A stretch of DNA of 64,000 nucleotides from Heliorestis acidaminivorans (GCF_008933955.1 NZ_WBXO01000002.1:310001-374000); one strand, 5' to 3'. Shown: positions 28,192-37,890, counted from the stretch's first letter. Translations and numbers: made by a program. The notes: generated by a model from the sequence alone, not told the origin.

Positions 28192-29529
28192 TTATCGGTA
28201 ATCCCGATTGACAAACTTGGTATATTCTTTCAAAAAGCCCAGTTCCACTGAGCCAACGGGACCATTTCTATGCTTAGCAATAATAATCTCAGCTATTCCT
28301 TTTTTCTCCGTATCAGGAAAGTAATAGTCTTCTCGGTAGATAAACATAACCATATCAGCATCTTGCTCCAAAGCACCTGATTCACGTAGATGGCTTAAGT
28401 TAGGTTTTTTATCAGGTGTTTGTTCTACGGAACGAGAAAGCTGTGAAAGCGCAACTACAGGTACGTTCAGCTCTCTAGCTAGTGCTTTTAGAGACCGTGA
28501 TATTTCTGAGATTTCTTGCTGACGGTTTTCACTTCTTCGTTTGCCACCACTGCCCTGCATTAACTGCAGGTAGTCGATAATGATTAAGCCTAGATTTTTA
28601 TCTTGCTTTAAGCGCCGACACTTAGCACGCATCTCCATAACGGTAATACCTGCTGTGTCGTCTATGTAAATAGGAGCAGAAGATAAAGGTGTCATGGCAT
28701 TAGTTAAGCTATCCCAATCTTGATCAGTTAAAACGCCGTTACGCAAGCGTTGTTGGTCAATAAGAGCTTCTGAAGATAACATCCTCTGTACAAGCTGTTC
28801 TCGAGACATCTCTAAACTAAAAAGAGCTACCGAGGTTTTATTACGAACAGCGGCATTTTGAGCAATGTTAAGACAAAAAGCTGTCTTACCCATGGCCGGT
28901 CGAGCGGCCACAATTATAAGATCGGAGGGCTGAAGCCCTGATGTAATGCGATCGAGCTCTCGAAAAAAAGTAGCTACCCCTGTTACATCAGCTTTGCGGT
29001 TGTAGAGAGTCTCAATATTATCGAGAGTTTGTACGAGGACTTCACGAATAGGCACCATGCCATCATTACTTTGACGCTGAGCAATTTCTAGAAAAGCTTG
29101 TTCTGCCGAATTGATGAGCTCATCAATTTCTTCGACCCCTTCATAGCCTTTCTGGGTAATTGTCGTAGCCGCTTTGATGACTTGGCGCAGAAGTGACTTT
29201 TCTATAACAATTTGAGCGTAATGTTCTACGTTAGCCGCTGTAGGGACAACGTTCCCGAGTTCAATTATGTAAGGAATACTGCCTACACGTTCAAGTTGAC
29301 CAGTCTGGCGCAATTCTTCAGTTACCGTCACCAGATCGACAGCTTCCCCGCGCTGTGACAGCGATATTAAAGTAGAAAAAAGCAACCGGTGTGCTTCTTT
29401 GTAAAAGTCTTCAGGCTTCAAGATTTCCATAGCTTTATAAACAGCATCGCCATCTAAAAGCATAGAGCCTAAAACTGATTGTTCCGCTTCAATATTCTGC
29501 GGTGGTAGACGATCGAATATTGTACTCAT
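28192..29529 (-). CDS. dnaB: Replicative DNA helicase
   Basis: This 445-aa protein has the N-terminal DnaB domain (PPQNIEAEQSVLGSMLLD) and the RecA-like C-terminal ATPase: Walker A ARPAMGKTAFCLN, LIIIDYLQLMQG, LSQLSRSVE and the arginine-finger region QDADMVMFIYREDYY. It unwinds DNA at the fork. I use the ATG at 29529 because GGAGGAAACT precedes it and it gives the family start MSTIFDRLPP; the longer ORF start adds 14 unsupported residues. Confidence 0.97.
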   Translation of the reverse strand: MSTIFDRLPPQNIEAEQSVLGSMLLDGDAVYKAMEILKPEDFYKEAHRLLFSTLISLSQRGEAVDLVTVTEELRQTGQLERVGSIPYIIELGNVVPTAANVEHYAQIVIEKSLLRQVIKAATTITQKGYEGVEEIDELINSAEQAFLEIAQRQSNDGMVPIREVLVQTLDNIETLYNRKADVTGVATFFRELDRITSGLQPSDLIIVAARPAMGKTAFCLNIAQNAAVRNKTSVALFSLEMSREQLVQRMLSSEALIDQQRLRNGVLTDQDWDSLTNAMTPLSSAPIYIDDTAGITVMEMRAKCRRLKQDKNLGLIIIDYLQLMQGSGGKRRSENRQQEISEISRSLKALARELNVPVVALSQLSRSVEQTPDKKPNLSHLRESGALEQDADMVMFIYREDYYFPDTEKKGIAEIIIAKHRNGPVGSVELGFLKEYTKFVNRDYR

Positions 29530-29562
29530 AGTTTCCTCCGTCCCCAAGAAAAAGACAGCAAA

Positions 29563-29582
29563 CCCGGGCAAAAAGGCCCGGG
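29563..29582 (-). terminator. Strong GC hairpin between lonC and dnaB
   Basis: Perfect CCCGGGC / GCCCGGG arms have a 6-nt A-rich loop and are followed by TTTGCTGTCTTTTTC on the minus strand. It may partly terminate lonC transcripts ahead of dnaB. Confidence 0.65.
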
Positions 29583-29632
29583 ATTGAGTTGCTTTATTTT
29601 TCTATTGTGCATGGTCTTGTCGCTAGAGTCAA

Positions 29633-31579
29633 CTAGGAAGCGGCCGCTTCTTGCACCTTCTTCCGATCGACAATTAGTTCTAGTGCTTCTTCAATTGTAT
29701 CAACAGCCACAATCTCGATGCCTTTAAGTCCAGAAGGGATGTCTTTGCTATTTTCTTTAGGAATAATCACACGGCGAATACCAGCTTGACGAGCGCCATA
29801 AATTTTCTCGAAAATACCTCCGACGGCTTTTAGTTTGCCTCGTAAGGAAATTTCTCCAGTAACAGCAACGTCTTGCCAGAGAGGTACTTCTTCTACAGCT
29901 GAGTAAAGAGCCAAAAAGATAGCTAGTCCTGCTGAAGGACCGTCAATATTGGCGCCGCCAATGACATTGACGTGTAGATCATGATCGTCAAGTTCTTTTC
30001 CTGTTAGATGGCGAAAGACAGAGGATGCATTAAAGACAGAGTCTTTGGCCATAGAACCTGCCGTGTCGTTAAAGCGAATAGATCCCTTCTCATTTTCGAC
30101 TGGAAAAGCCACTGCTTCCAGTTCAATGAGCGAGCCTACAAAGCCTGTAACGCCAAGACCAAAAACACGTCCCCGTTCACTTTTGGCTTCTCCCCGCTGG
30201 ATCACGTAAGGGCTTAAACGTGCTGTTCTTAACACTTCTAATAAGTCTTCTTCGGCTATATGAATGGACGAGCTATCTTCGCCACTCTCTTTTTGATAGA
30301 GCGTTAAGCTGTAAGTATCAGCTAGTAAGTTAACAGCTTTGCGTCCTTCGATGGTATACTCGGCAATTCGCTCTGGTACAACAGGATCCATAGTAACACC
30401 AAGCTTCTCACCAGCATTGTATATGATCTCTTGGATATCAGTAGGTGTCAGAGGCTCAAAAAAGATTTCGGCGCAACGAGATCGTAAGGCTGGATTGATT
30501 TCAGAAGGATCTCGCGTTGTAGCACCAACAAGAATAAAGTCTGCTGGTGCTCCTGTTTCAAAGATTTTTTTGATCCACTGCGGTATGTTCGTATCAGAAG
30601 GATCGTAGTAGGCTGAATCGAAGAAAACTCTTTTGTCTTCTAGTACTTTAAGCAGTTTGTTAAGGAGCATACTGTCCATCTCACCGATCTCATCGATGAA
30701 AAGAATGCCGCCGTGTGCGTCGGTGACTAGGCCTAGTTTAGGTTCTGGAATGCCTGTGTCAGCAAGATCTTTGCGTGCACCTTGGTAGATGGGATCATGA
30801 ACTGAGCCCAGTAAAGGATTAGTCACTTCTCTGGGATCCCAGCGTAAGGTAGTGCCGTCAATCTCGACAAAAGGGGCTTTCTCGGTAAAAGGTACAATTT
30901 TGCGTTCTTTAGCCGCTGTAAAAGCAAGGCGGGCCGCTGTCGTTTTTCCTACGCCAGGCGGTCCGTAGCAGATGATATGCTGTGGGTAGGGCGAAGCTAA
31001 TTTTGATAAAAGGGCGCGGATAGCTCGTTCTTGACCTACGATTTCCTCAAGCTTCTGAGGTCGTAAAACTTCCATAGCTGAACGAGTTAGGCCTATGTGC
31101 TCCATCTTTTCAAGTAAAGCCAGCCTTTTGAAAGTCTGTGCCGTCTCGGGGCCGCTGTTTTCTTTAAGTACTTGTAACTTGATTTCTCGTAGATATTCTT
31201 CGTGACGCTCCTGCATCTTCTCTACGACAAGCTTTTCTAGCTTTTCTTCTATGGAACGGCGAGCCACAATGGTGGCCATTTCTTCTTCTACTTGCGCTAA
31301 AAGAGCTGGTATTTCTTTTTTGCTCGGTACTTCTTGCGATTCTGTTCGCCCTAGCACTAGAGCTTGCAGAGCCAGCACTCGCTCTTCTAGTCGTTCTGAG
31401 CGCATATAGGGAAGTATCTCTAGCTTTGTCGCTTTGAGTACGATTTTGTCTGCACCGTATAAGTCAGAAAGCATCTCAAAAAGAGCATCTACTTGTCTTA
31501 ACAAGTACTCGTCGTCTTTCTTACCTTGATTGAGACTCGATATTCCTGCTTTGCTCAGTTTCTCCATGAATTTTTTCAT
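29633..31579 (-). CDS. lonC: LonC-type ATP-dependent protease
   Basis: This 648-aa protein has an N-terminal coiled-coil region in place of the large Lon substrate domain. An AAA+ module follows (Walker A GPPGVGKT at 206-213, sensor region PALRSRCAEIFFEPL), and then a Lon protease domain with Ser549 (NIDGPSAGLA) and Lys592 (GGIFEKIYGARQAG). Both catalytic residues are present. LonC sits beside dnaB and rplI in many clostridia. It degrades unfolded proteins, though some homologues need no ATP. Confidence 0.9.
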   Translation of the reverse strand: MKKFMEKLSKAGISSLNQGKKDDEYLLRQVDALFEMLSDLYGADKIVLKATKLEILPYMRSERLEERVLALQALVLGRTESQEVPSKKEIPALLAQVEEEMATIVARRSIEEKLEKLVVEKMQERHEEYLREIKLQVLKENSGPETAQTFKRLALLEKMEHIGLTRSAMEVLRPQKLEEIVGQERAIRALLSKLASPYPQHIICYGPPGVGKTTAARLAFTAAKERKIVPFTEKAPFVEIDGTTLRWDPREVTNPLLGSVHDPIYQGARKDLADTGIPEPKLGLVTDAHGGILFIDEIGEMDSMLLNKLLKVLEDKRVFFDSAYYDPSDTNIPQWIKKIFETGAPADFILVGATTRDPSEINPALRSRCAEIFFEPLTPTDIQEIIYNAGEKLGVTMDPVVPERIAEYTIEGRKAVNLLADTYSLTLYQKESGEDSSSIHIAEEDLLEVLRTARLSPYVIQRGEAKSERGRVFGLGVTGFVGSLIELEAVAFPVENEKGSIRFNDTAGSMAKDSVFNASSVFRHLTGKELDDHDLHVNVIGGANIDGPSAGLAIFLALYSAVEEVPLWQDVAVTGEISLRGKLKAVGGIFEKIYGARQAGIRRVIIPKENSKDIPSGLKGIEIVAVDTIEEALELIVDRKKVQEAAAS

Positions 31580-31682
31580 ATAATTGCTCCGTTACCTCTT
31601 TCCGTCAGGTCGAACCTATCTCAGGCTCAACGATCCCCCTTATTGTGGTCGATCGCTCCCTATAAAGAAAGCTCTTTGATAA

Positions 31683-32129
31683 TTATTCGGAGACAACTTC
31701 AACTTTTAGTTCCTCTGCAACGGCAGGGTGAATTTTAACGTTGATGGTGTAAAGCCCCAGTGCTTTGATGGGCTGTTTCAGTTCTAATTTTCGCTTGTCA
31801 ATTTTGATGCGCTTGTCTTTTTCAAGAATTTCGGCAATCTCTTTATTCGTTACAGCACCAAAGAGTCGACCGCCTTCACCAGATTTAGCTTTAATCTTAA
31901 CGGTAATTCCTTTGAGCTTCTGGCCCAGATCTTTTGCGGCTTGAAGTTCCTGCTCTTTGCGCTTTTCTTCGTTAGCCTTCTGCCTTTCAAGATTGTTCAT
32001 ATTACCTTTGTTTGCTTCAACAGCTAAGCCTCGGGAGATTAGAAAGTTACGGCCGTAACCTTCTTTGACTTCTAGAACGTCCCCTTTTTTGCCTAATTTC
32101 TTAACGTCTTCTAATAAAATTACTTTCAT
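31683..32129 (-). CDS. rplI: 50S ribosomal protein L9
   Basis: This 148-aa protein has the classic start MKVILLEDVKKLGKKGDVLEVKEGYGRNFLI, a long central helix rich in K and E, and the C-terminal domain. It binds 23S rRNA at the L1 side. An AGGAGG site precedes the ATG, and the order gdpP-rplI-lonC is conserved. Confidence 0.97.
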   Translation of the reverse strand: MKVILLEDVKKLGKKGDVLEVKEGYGRNFLISRGLAVEANKGNMNNLERQKANEEKRKEQELQAAKDLGQKLKGITVKIKAKSGEGGRLFGAVTNKEIAEILEKDKRIKIDKRKLELKQPIKALGLYTINVKIHPAVAEELKVEVVSE

Positions 32130-32175
32130 CTTCTATAGGCCTCCTTATAATGTTTCAGTAATCATAGGACGAGAA

Positions 32176-34152
32176 TTACTCTTCTTGATGTTCACCAAGA
32201 TATTCTTCAATAGCTACAATGAGCTTTTCTTTGGCTTCTTCTGGTGTTATATCAGGTAGTTGAGCGCCAGCAATGGTTAGGTGACCTCCGCCACCGAGGT
32301 GCTCCATAATGGCATGTACGTTAATTTCGTTGTGAGAACGAGCAGAGATAGCAGTGCCTTTTCCATCAGTACGAAGGACAAAGGAGGCTTTGATGCCTGC
32401 TACTTCGAGCAAGGCATCAGCGGCTTGAGCGGAAATTACAGCTGAACGAGCTGTTTGTTCTTTCTGTACTGAAATAGCTATAGTTTCAAAGTAGACTTCA
32501 GCACTTTTTACTATGGCCGCTCGGCGTACAACTGTATCAAGGGGATCTCGCAAGATAGATTGTACTAATTGAGGATCAGCACCGCTTCGACGTAGATAAG
32601 AAGCGGCTTCAAAAGTTCTCGCACCAGTCATAAAAGCAAAATTCTTCGTATCCACGGTAATGCCTGCTAACATAGCAGATGAGACGAGACGGCCCAGTTC
32701 GATTTCTTCGTCAAGGTATTGAATCAATTCGGCCACAAGCTCACAAGTAGAAGAAGCATAAGCTTCCACATAAAGCAAATTGTTAGGCTCAATCGATTCA
32801 GTGCCTCGTCGATGATGATCGATAACGGCTATTTTTTCAACTTTTTTCAAAATGCTTTGCACAGGCAATAAAGATGGCTTGTGAGTGTCGACTACAATAA
32901 GTAACGTTCCTTCCCCAGCTGAAGCAAGAGCTTCTTCTGCTGTGACAAGCTGACGGGCAAGGACATCGTTCTTTTTGATAAAGTGCAGTAAGTTTTCGAG
33001 GGCACCGCCTCGACTATCTAAGTGTACAGTCACAGGCTTGCCCATGACTGTAACAGCTCGAGCTAAGCCGAGGGCTGAACCAGCAGCATCAAGATCGGCA
33101 TTTTCGTGGCCCATTACAATGACGTTTTCTGCATTGTAGATCAAGTTTTTCAGTGAGCGAGCTACTACGCGTACGCGAACCCTCGTTCTCTTCTCCACAG
33201 CTTCTGTATTACCACCGTAGAAGTGTACTTTTTCCACACTTTTTACAACGACTTGATCGCCACCTCGTCCAAGAGCTAGGTCCACGGCGTTACGAGCTAG
33301 CCTTCCTAAGTCGACCATGGACTCTTCAGCAGAACCAATGCCTATGCTAAGGGTAATGGGAATCTTGTTCTCTAACTGAATGGTGCGAATGCGATCGAGA
33401 ATTTCAAAGTTATGGGCCTGACAGTGACGAAGGCTCGAGCCTGTCATTAGTAAAATATAGCGATCTTCGGCAAATTTGCGCAAGAATACATCCATGCTTA
33501 AAGCCCATTCACCGAGGATTTTATCAATTTCCGCTAGAACTGCCGACTTATCTTCTTCTTCTAAAGGCAGTATAGCTTCAGCAAAGTTGTCAATGAGGCA
33601 AATTCCAATGACAGGACCTTCTTCACGAGCTACCCTTTGATCAAGATCGGTAACGTCGTCAAAAGTTAAGATACGCTCTTCTTTACGAGGACCGGAGTAG
33701 AGGGACACTTTCATCAAGCGCTCTCCTATCACCAGGCGCGATGATAGCAGTTCACTAAAGCGAGAGCTTTTCTTAAAGTGTAGTTCTGGTAAGTAAGCGC
33801 GAATCTTGCCTTGCAGGACCTGCCCTTCTCGCTCGAGTAGCCTAGCAAACTCATGATTGTGCCAAAGCAAATAGCCACCAGCATCAATATTAGCCAATCC
33901 TATAGGCAGGTTTGTTAACAGCTCAAAGTGCGCTAACTCGATTTTGCTTTCCATCTCTTTGATTTTTTTCTGGAGATGTCTTTCGTTGCGGTAAAGCTGG
34001 TCAAGAAAAGCTAGCCCTGCTAAAGCAAGTACAAATACGCCTATGCCAGCCGCCCCTACGTGCCAGTAGGCTAGCACTGTAATGATCAAGGCGACTAGCA
34101 AAATGGTAGAAAAACCAAGAACCCAAATGAGCAGGCGATTCTTTTTAAACAC
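32176..34152 (-). CDS. gdpP: Cyclic-di-AMP phosphodiesterase GdpP (YybT)
   Basis: This 658-aa membrane protein has two N-terminal membrane segments (about residues 8-50), a PAS-like domain, a degenerate GGDEF domain and a C-terminal DHH/DHHA1 phosphodiesterase. Motifs are VMGHENADLDAAGSALG, VVDTHKPS, VIDHHRRG and the DHHA1 HLGGGGHLTIAGAQL. It hydrolyses c-di-AMP. The start is a GTG preceded by GAAGGTGATC. It follows yybS by 21 nt. Confidence 0.95.
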   Translation of the reverse strand: MFKKNRLLIWVLGFSTILLVALIITVLAYWHVGAAGIGVFVLALAGLAFLDQLYRNERHLQKKIKEMESKIELAHFELLTNLPIGLANIDAGGYLLWHNHEFARLLEREGQVLQGKIRAYLPELHFKKSSRFSELLSSRLVIGERLMKVSLYSGPRKEERILTFDDVTDLDQRVAREEGPVIGICLIDNFAEAILPLEEEDKSAVLAEIDKILGEWALSMDVFLRKFAEDRYILLMTGSSLRHCQAHNFEILDRIRTIQLENKIPITLSIGIGSAEESMVDLGRLARNAVDLALGRGGDQVVVKSVEKVHFYGGNTEAVEKRTRVRVRVVARSLKNLIYNAENVIVMGHENADLDAAGSALGLARAVTVMGKPVTVHLDSRGGALENLLHFIKKNDVLARQLVTAEEALASAGEGTLLIVVDTHKPSLLPVQSILKKVEKIAVIDHHRRGTESIEPNNLLYVEAYASSTCELVAELIQYLDEEIELGRLVSSAMLAGITVDTKNFAFMTGARTFEAASYLRRSGADPQLVQSILRDPLDTVVRRAAIVKSAEVYFETIAISVQKEQTARSAVISAQAADALLEVAGIKASFVLRTDGKGTAISARSHNEINVHAIMEHLGGGGHLTIAGAQLPDITPEEAKEKLIVAIEEYLGEHQEE

Positions 34153-34173
34153 AACAGATCACCTTCTCTCTTG

Positions 34174-35151
34174 CTAGTTCTTCGAGTCCATATATTTGTC
34201 AAAGCTGTCCCGATAGTCAAAGAGTAAATCAAATACAGCCAAAGTAGCCAGAAAAATCATCATACCTTTGAAAAACATTAAGGTAAAGAAAGTTAAAAAG
34301 ACCCAGATAAAAGGCGCAGAAGGAATCCGCTCTAAGATGTAAAAAAGCAATGACAGGCCAAGAATTAAAAGGACGGGATAGATTACATAAAGAATGTTCA
34401 GACCGAGCAGATAGAGCCAATCTATATCCCAGTAATCGCCTGCTAATAAGGTGGCTAGTGCTGTAATGACTACCCAGACAAAGTGCCAAGGCAAACGCCA
34501 CTCTTTAAAAGACGATAGGGCTGGAGCTGGCAAAGTTAATTTACGGATAACCCAGCGCGCTAAAAGCAAATTCATCAAGGCCACGAAAGAGCTGTAAATG
34601 ATCAAGATACTAGGAAGCATGTTTTTGACGAGCCTTAGAAAGTCTGTAAATAGTTCACGCATCACTTCTTCAGTGATGCCTTGTTGTTCATATTGTTCTA
34701 TAAGGCCCGAGGTACGATAAAATTCGATTACTTCCTCCACAGAAAGAGCTACTTGTGCCTCTAGATCAGCTAGACTGAAGCCTGTTAAGTAGACACCAGC
34801 GAGGACAAAAAGAGCTGTCGTCAAAATAGAAACTGCCATTCCCAGTAAAGCCGTCCGAAAGGTCGTCCAAAGGTGACGGAAGGCGTATCCATAGGCTATT
34901 GCTAGGACCCCATAGAGCAAAAAGATCATTAAAGCAGGCATTGGTCCTAAGAAAACTGCAATAAGTGCTGTGGACAAGCTTAAGGTGTAAATAGCGGCAT
35001 TCCAATCATGGCGCACTACTACGACGACGATAGGGACGGTCCAGAAAAGACTTATCAAAGGCGAGATAGGTAAAAAGATAATTCCGAGAATAGCTAATAG
35101 GGCTGTTACTATTGCTAATAAGGTACTTTCTACAATTGTACGTGTTGGCAT
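34174..35151 (-). CDS. yybS: YybS-like DUF2232 membrane protein
   Basis: This 325-aa protein has about eight hydrophobic segments and a polar middle helix (EEVIEFYRTSGLIEQYEQQG). It belongs to DUF2232, found upstream of gdpP in most Firmicutes. Its function is unknown; position suggests a link to c-di-AMP turnover. A structured leader and a candidate promoter lie upstream. AGAGGTGAAGAA precedes the ATG. Confidence 0.9.
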   Translation of the reverse strand: MPTRTIVESTLLAIVTALLAILGIIFLPISPLISLFWTVPIVVVVVRHDWNAAIYTLSLSTALIAVFLGPMPALMIFLLYGVLAIAYGYAFRHLWTTFRTALLGMAVSILTTALFVLAGVYLTGFSLADLEAQVALSVEEVIEFYRTSGLIEQYEQQGITEEVMRELFTDFLRLVKNMLPSILIIYSSFVALMNLLLARWVIRKLTLPAPALSSFKEWRLPWHFVWVVITALATLLAGDYWDIDWLYLLGLNILYVIYPVLLILGLSLLFYILERIPSAPFIWVFLTFFTLMFFKGMMIFLATLAVFDLLFDYRDSFDKYMDSKN

Positions 35152-35176
35152 TTCTTCACCTCTTTAGAAACCTATT

Positions 35177-35331
35177 CGAGAAAAAGTTCAATATTTCCTT
35201 TCTCGCGACAGGTTTAGCAAAAAAGGGAGCACTTCTGCTCCCCCCTCTACGGAGTTAACTATCCTTATTTTTCCACGACATTGCTAAAATAATCTTACTC
35301 TATTCTATACCTTTTTTACCTTTTTGCACAA
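35177..35331 (-). promoter_or_regulatory. Leader with promoter and internal terminator upstream of yybS
   Basis: A -35 TTGTGC (35326-35331) and -10 TATAGA (35304-35309) are 16 nt apart. About 60 nt downstream is a hairpin, GGGAGCA / TGCTCCC (35225-35242), followed by T6, which is a terminator inside the leader. A second stem (CGAGAAA / TTTCTCG, 35177-35205) lies nearer the gene. This arrangement suggests transcription attenuation of the yybS-gdpP-rplI operon; the signal is unknown. Confidence 0.5.
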
Positions 35332-35335
35332 GTAG

Positions 35336-35375
35336 AAAAGTCCCTGCTAGGTATTAAAGCCCAGCAGGGACTTTT
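35336..35375. terminator. Terminator after ssb
   Basis: Perfect 13-bp arms (AAAAGTCCCTGCT / AGCAGGGACTTTT) have a 14-nt loop, and the ends read as T runs on both strands. Confidence 0.88.
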
Positions 35376-35470
35376 CTGGTTACTTCTTTATATTTACTTC
35401 TTTTAGTTTCTCTTATAGTTACCTCTACCTTTTTTTCTTAGCTGTTACTCAAGACAGAAGGTAGTTAGCT

Positions 35471-36100
35471 CTAGAAGGGTAGATCGTCGTCTTTGTTGTC
35501 GTCATGATCGGGGAAGGATATTTCACTACCGAAGGAGTCAGGAAAATCATTATTATGAGTAGGCCCTGGGTTGAGCGGTGGCGGTGCTGAAGGTTGGAAG
35601 GGTTTGTTCTGATAAGGCGGTGCCTGGTGTGGTGCTTGTCCACCTTGGAAAGAAGAACCGCCTGGGCCTCCAGGATAGCTTGGATTAGCTGGATAAGGGG
35701 GTTGGCCTCCTCCGTAAGCTTGCCTTCCATAGCCCCCTGGCATAGCATTTTGTTGCCCTTGGTTTTCCCCTCTCTCGAGAAAGCGCACTGTCTCGGCTAC
35801 TACTTCAGCCATCGATCTTTTCTGACCACTTTGCTGGTCTGTCCAACTGTTAATTTGAATACGACCATCAATAGCTACTAGACGCCCTTTATGTAGGTAC
35901 TGTGAACAAGAGATAGCTTGTTGATCCCAAACAACGATTCTAATCCAATCAGTAATCTTCTCAGCACCAGATTGTCGCTGAGCCTGACTTTGTGGTCGAT
36001 CAATAGCAATGTTAAAGGTACAAACAGGCGTGCCACTGTTGGTGTGGCGAAGTTCTGGGTCTTGCCCTAAGCGGCCGATGAGAATTACCCGGTTCAACAT
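35471..36100 (-). CDS. ssb: Single-stranded DNA-binding protein
   Basis: This 209-aa protein has an OB fold (MLNRVILIGRLGQDPELRHTNSGTPVC..., residues 1-110), a Gly/Pro/Gln-rich disordered linker and the acidic tip DDDLPF that binds partner proteins. Unlike the usual rpsF-ssb-rpsR order, no rpsF or rpsR flanks it. AAAGGGG precedes the ATG. Confidence 0.96.
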   Translation of the reverse strand: MLNRVILIGRLGQDPELRHTNSGTPVCTFNIAIDRPQSQAQRQSGAEKITDWIRIVVWDQQAISCSQYLHKGRLVAIDGRIQINSWTDQQSGQKRSMAEVVAETVRFLERGENQGQQNAMPGGYGRQAYGGGQPPYPANPSYPGGPGGSSFQGGQAPHQAPPYQNKPFQPSAPPPLNPGPTHNNDFPDSFGSEISFPDHDDNKDDDLPF

Positions 36101-36177
36101 AGAAATACCCCTTTCTTTACCTTTTCCTTGCTTTTCCTTTGGCCAACAAGTGCCCTAATCTTGTTAAAGTACCTGCC

Positions 36178-37278
36178 TTAGACGTTGAAGCGGAAGTGTA
36201 CAACGTCACCGTCTTTGACTATGTACTCTTTGCCTTCTAAACGTTGCAGACCCTTTTCTCGGGCCGCTAGTTGACTTCCTACTGCCATGAGGTCATCGTA
36301 AGCTGTAACTTCAGCACGAATAAAACCTCGTTCAAAATCTGTGTGAATCACGCCAGCCGCTTGTGGTGCTTTCATGCCATTACGAATTGTCCAAGCCCGA
36401 ACTTCTTGCACCCCTGCCGTAAAGTAAGTAATTAAGCCTAAGAGAGAGTAAGTTTGGCGAACAAGACGATCAAGACCTGATTCAGTCAGGCCTAGCTCAC
36501 TAAGAAACATAGCTCTTTCTTCTTGATCCGTTAGTTCAGCAATTTCTGCTTCAATTTTGGCGCAGATAACTACAACATAAGCACCTTCTCGCTCGGCGCG
36601 AGCTTTTACTTCTTGTACCATTGCGTTGTCAGGTTCATTTAATTCATTTTCTGCTACGTTAGCTACATAAAGTACAGGCTTGCTTGTAAGTAAGAAAAGA
36701 CCTTTAATGATTTCTTTTTCTTCGTTAGTCCACTCACCGGCTCGTACTGGTTTTTCTTCTTCGAAGAGAGCTTGTAGTTTTTGCAGTACCGCAACTTCAG
36801 CCATGACTTTCTTGTCTTGAGCTTTTAATTGTTTGCGGGCTCTTTCCATACGACGTTCTACGGCGTCTAGATCTGACAAGATTAACTCTAGTTCTATAGT
36901 GTCAATATCGCGACTAGGCGATACTTTTCCGTCAACATGAGTTACGTCAGCATCTTCAAAGCAACGAACAACATGTACGATAGCGTCTACTTCGCGAATA
37001 TGAGATAAAAACTTATTCCCTAGCCCTTCGCCTTTGGAAGCGCCACGAACAAGTCCTGCAATATCGACAAAACGCACAACAGCTGGTACAACTTTTTGAG
37101 GTTTAACCATTTCTGTTAGCTTGTCCAATCTTGGATCGGGCACTTCCACAATCCCTACATTAGGCTCAATAGTGCAAAAGGGATAGTTAGCTGCTTCAGC
37201 GCCTGCTTTTGTGATTGCATTAAATAAAGTCGATTTTCCTACGTTAGGTAATCCTACAATACCTGCTTGAACTGCCAC
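36178..37278 (-). CDS. ychF: Redox-regulated ATPase/GTPase YchF
   Basis: This 366-aa Obg-family protein has Walker [39 protein letters not shown] and the C-terminal TGS domain ([10 protein letters not shown]...[15 protein letters not shown]). YchF prefers ATP and binds ribosomes. I chose the GTG at 37278 because GGAG lies 8 nt upstream and it gives the family length; a longer reading adds 40 residues with no homology. Confidence 0.95.
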   Translation of the reverse strand: MAVQAGIVGLPNVGKSTLFNAITKAGAEAANYPFCTIEPNVGIVEVPDPRLDKLTEMVKPQKVVPAVVRFVDIAGLVRGASKGEGLGNKFLSHIREVDAIVHVVRCFEDADVTHVDGKVSPSRDIDTIELELILSDLDAVERRMERARKQLKAQDKKVMAEVAVLQKLQALFEEEKPVRAGEWTNEEKEIIKGLFLLTSKPVLYVANVAENELNEPDNAMVQEVKARAEREGAYVVVICAKIEAEIAELTDQEERAMFLSELGLTESGLDRLVRQTYSLLGLITYFTAGVQEVRAWTIRNGMKAPQAAGVIHTDFERGFIRAEVTAYDDLMAVGSQLAAREKGLQRLEGKEYIVKDGDVVHFRFNV

Positions 37279-37454
37279 AAGATCATCTCCAACAACATGT
37301 ATTCCATTTGTAAGTTTAGTGTAGTGCAAGGTATGACTGATTGCAAGGAAAAATGTAATCCTTTGTCTAACCTTGCCATGGTTTTTTATTGTTTCCATAT
37401 CTTGGTCGACAGCATACTTTGTAATATAGTTGTTCCACAGGGGGAGGTGTCATC

Positions 37455-37565
37455 ATGAGTCATTATGGTGGTTGGGGCGTTGAAGGAATCATCGCCATTA
37501 TCCTGATTGGTTTGATTCTGTTTTGGATTTTTGGTGGTTTTGGCCGTAAAAAATATTGTTACTAA
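37455..37565 (+). CDS. Tiny membrane protein, YjcZ-like
   Basis: This 36-aa peptide, MSHYGGWGVEGI then a hydrophobic stretch (IIAIILIGLILFWIFGGF) and a basic tail GRKKYCY, fits one membrane span. The start MSHYGG and the size resemble YjcZ-family sporulation-associated peptides, although the family match is by eye. A strong GGGGAGGTG precedes the ATG. It overlaps the convergent coiled-coil gene by 4 nt. Confidence 0.65.
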   Translation: MSHYGGWGVEGIIAIILIGLILFWIFGGFGRKKYCY

Positions 37566-37792
37566 GGATTAAGGTTTTCCATCGTTCTTCCTGAGGCCTC
37601 TTCTAAAATTGGATCTACTTCCGATGGAATTAATTTTTCTTTCATTACCTTACTTTTAAGGTCTTCTTGCTCTATATCTTTCTGCTTTTGCTCCATTTTC
37701 AGCTTAGTAGCTTTAGATTCTTCTTTTTCCCAGCGTAGTTCTTCTGCTACTTCCATCGTTAGCAGTAGAAGATCGTGCCGTAATTTTGTCAC
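37562..37792 (-). CDS. Small charged helical protein of unknown function
   Basis: This 76-aa protein is very rich in Glu and Lys and is predicted to be mostly helix or coiled coil (VAEELRWEKEESKATKLKM). I recognise no family. I chose the GTG at 37792, with GGGGTGAG 5 nt upstream; another GTG 9 nt earlier sits inside that site. Codon pattern is compatible with a real gene but support is limited. Confidence 0.5.
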   Translation of the reverse strand: MTKLRHDLLLLTMEVAEELRWEKEESKATKLKMEQKQKDIEQEDLKSKVMKEKLIPSEVDPILEEASGRTMENLNP

Positions 37793-37862
37793 TTTTCTCA
37801 CCCCAAAAATTGTAAAACTTTCTCTATTTCTATCTGCATAGTATGCCCCAAAAAAGAAAAAG

Positions 37863-37890
37863 GCACATCCTGGCTTTTGCCGGGCTGTGC
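37863..37890 (-). terminator. Intrinsic terminator after the DUF951 gene
   Basis: The arms GCACAtCCtGGC / GCCgGGcTGTGC have a 4-nt loop, followed by CTTTTTCTTTTTTG on the minus strand. Confidence 0.85.

Noticed and set aside
35177..35331. Leader of yybS as a known riboswitch or a ribosomal-protein autoregulatory site
   Set aside because: I could not match any known conserved core; only promoter, terminator and stem shapes are visible.
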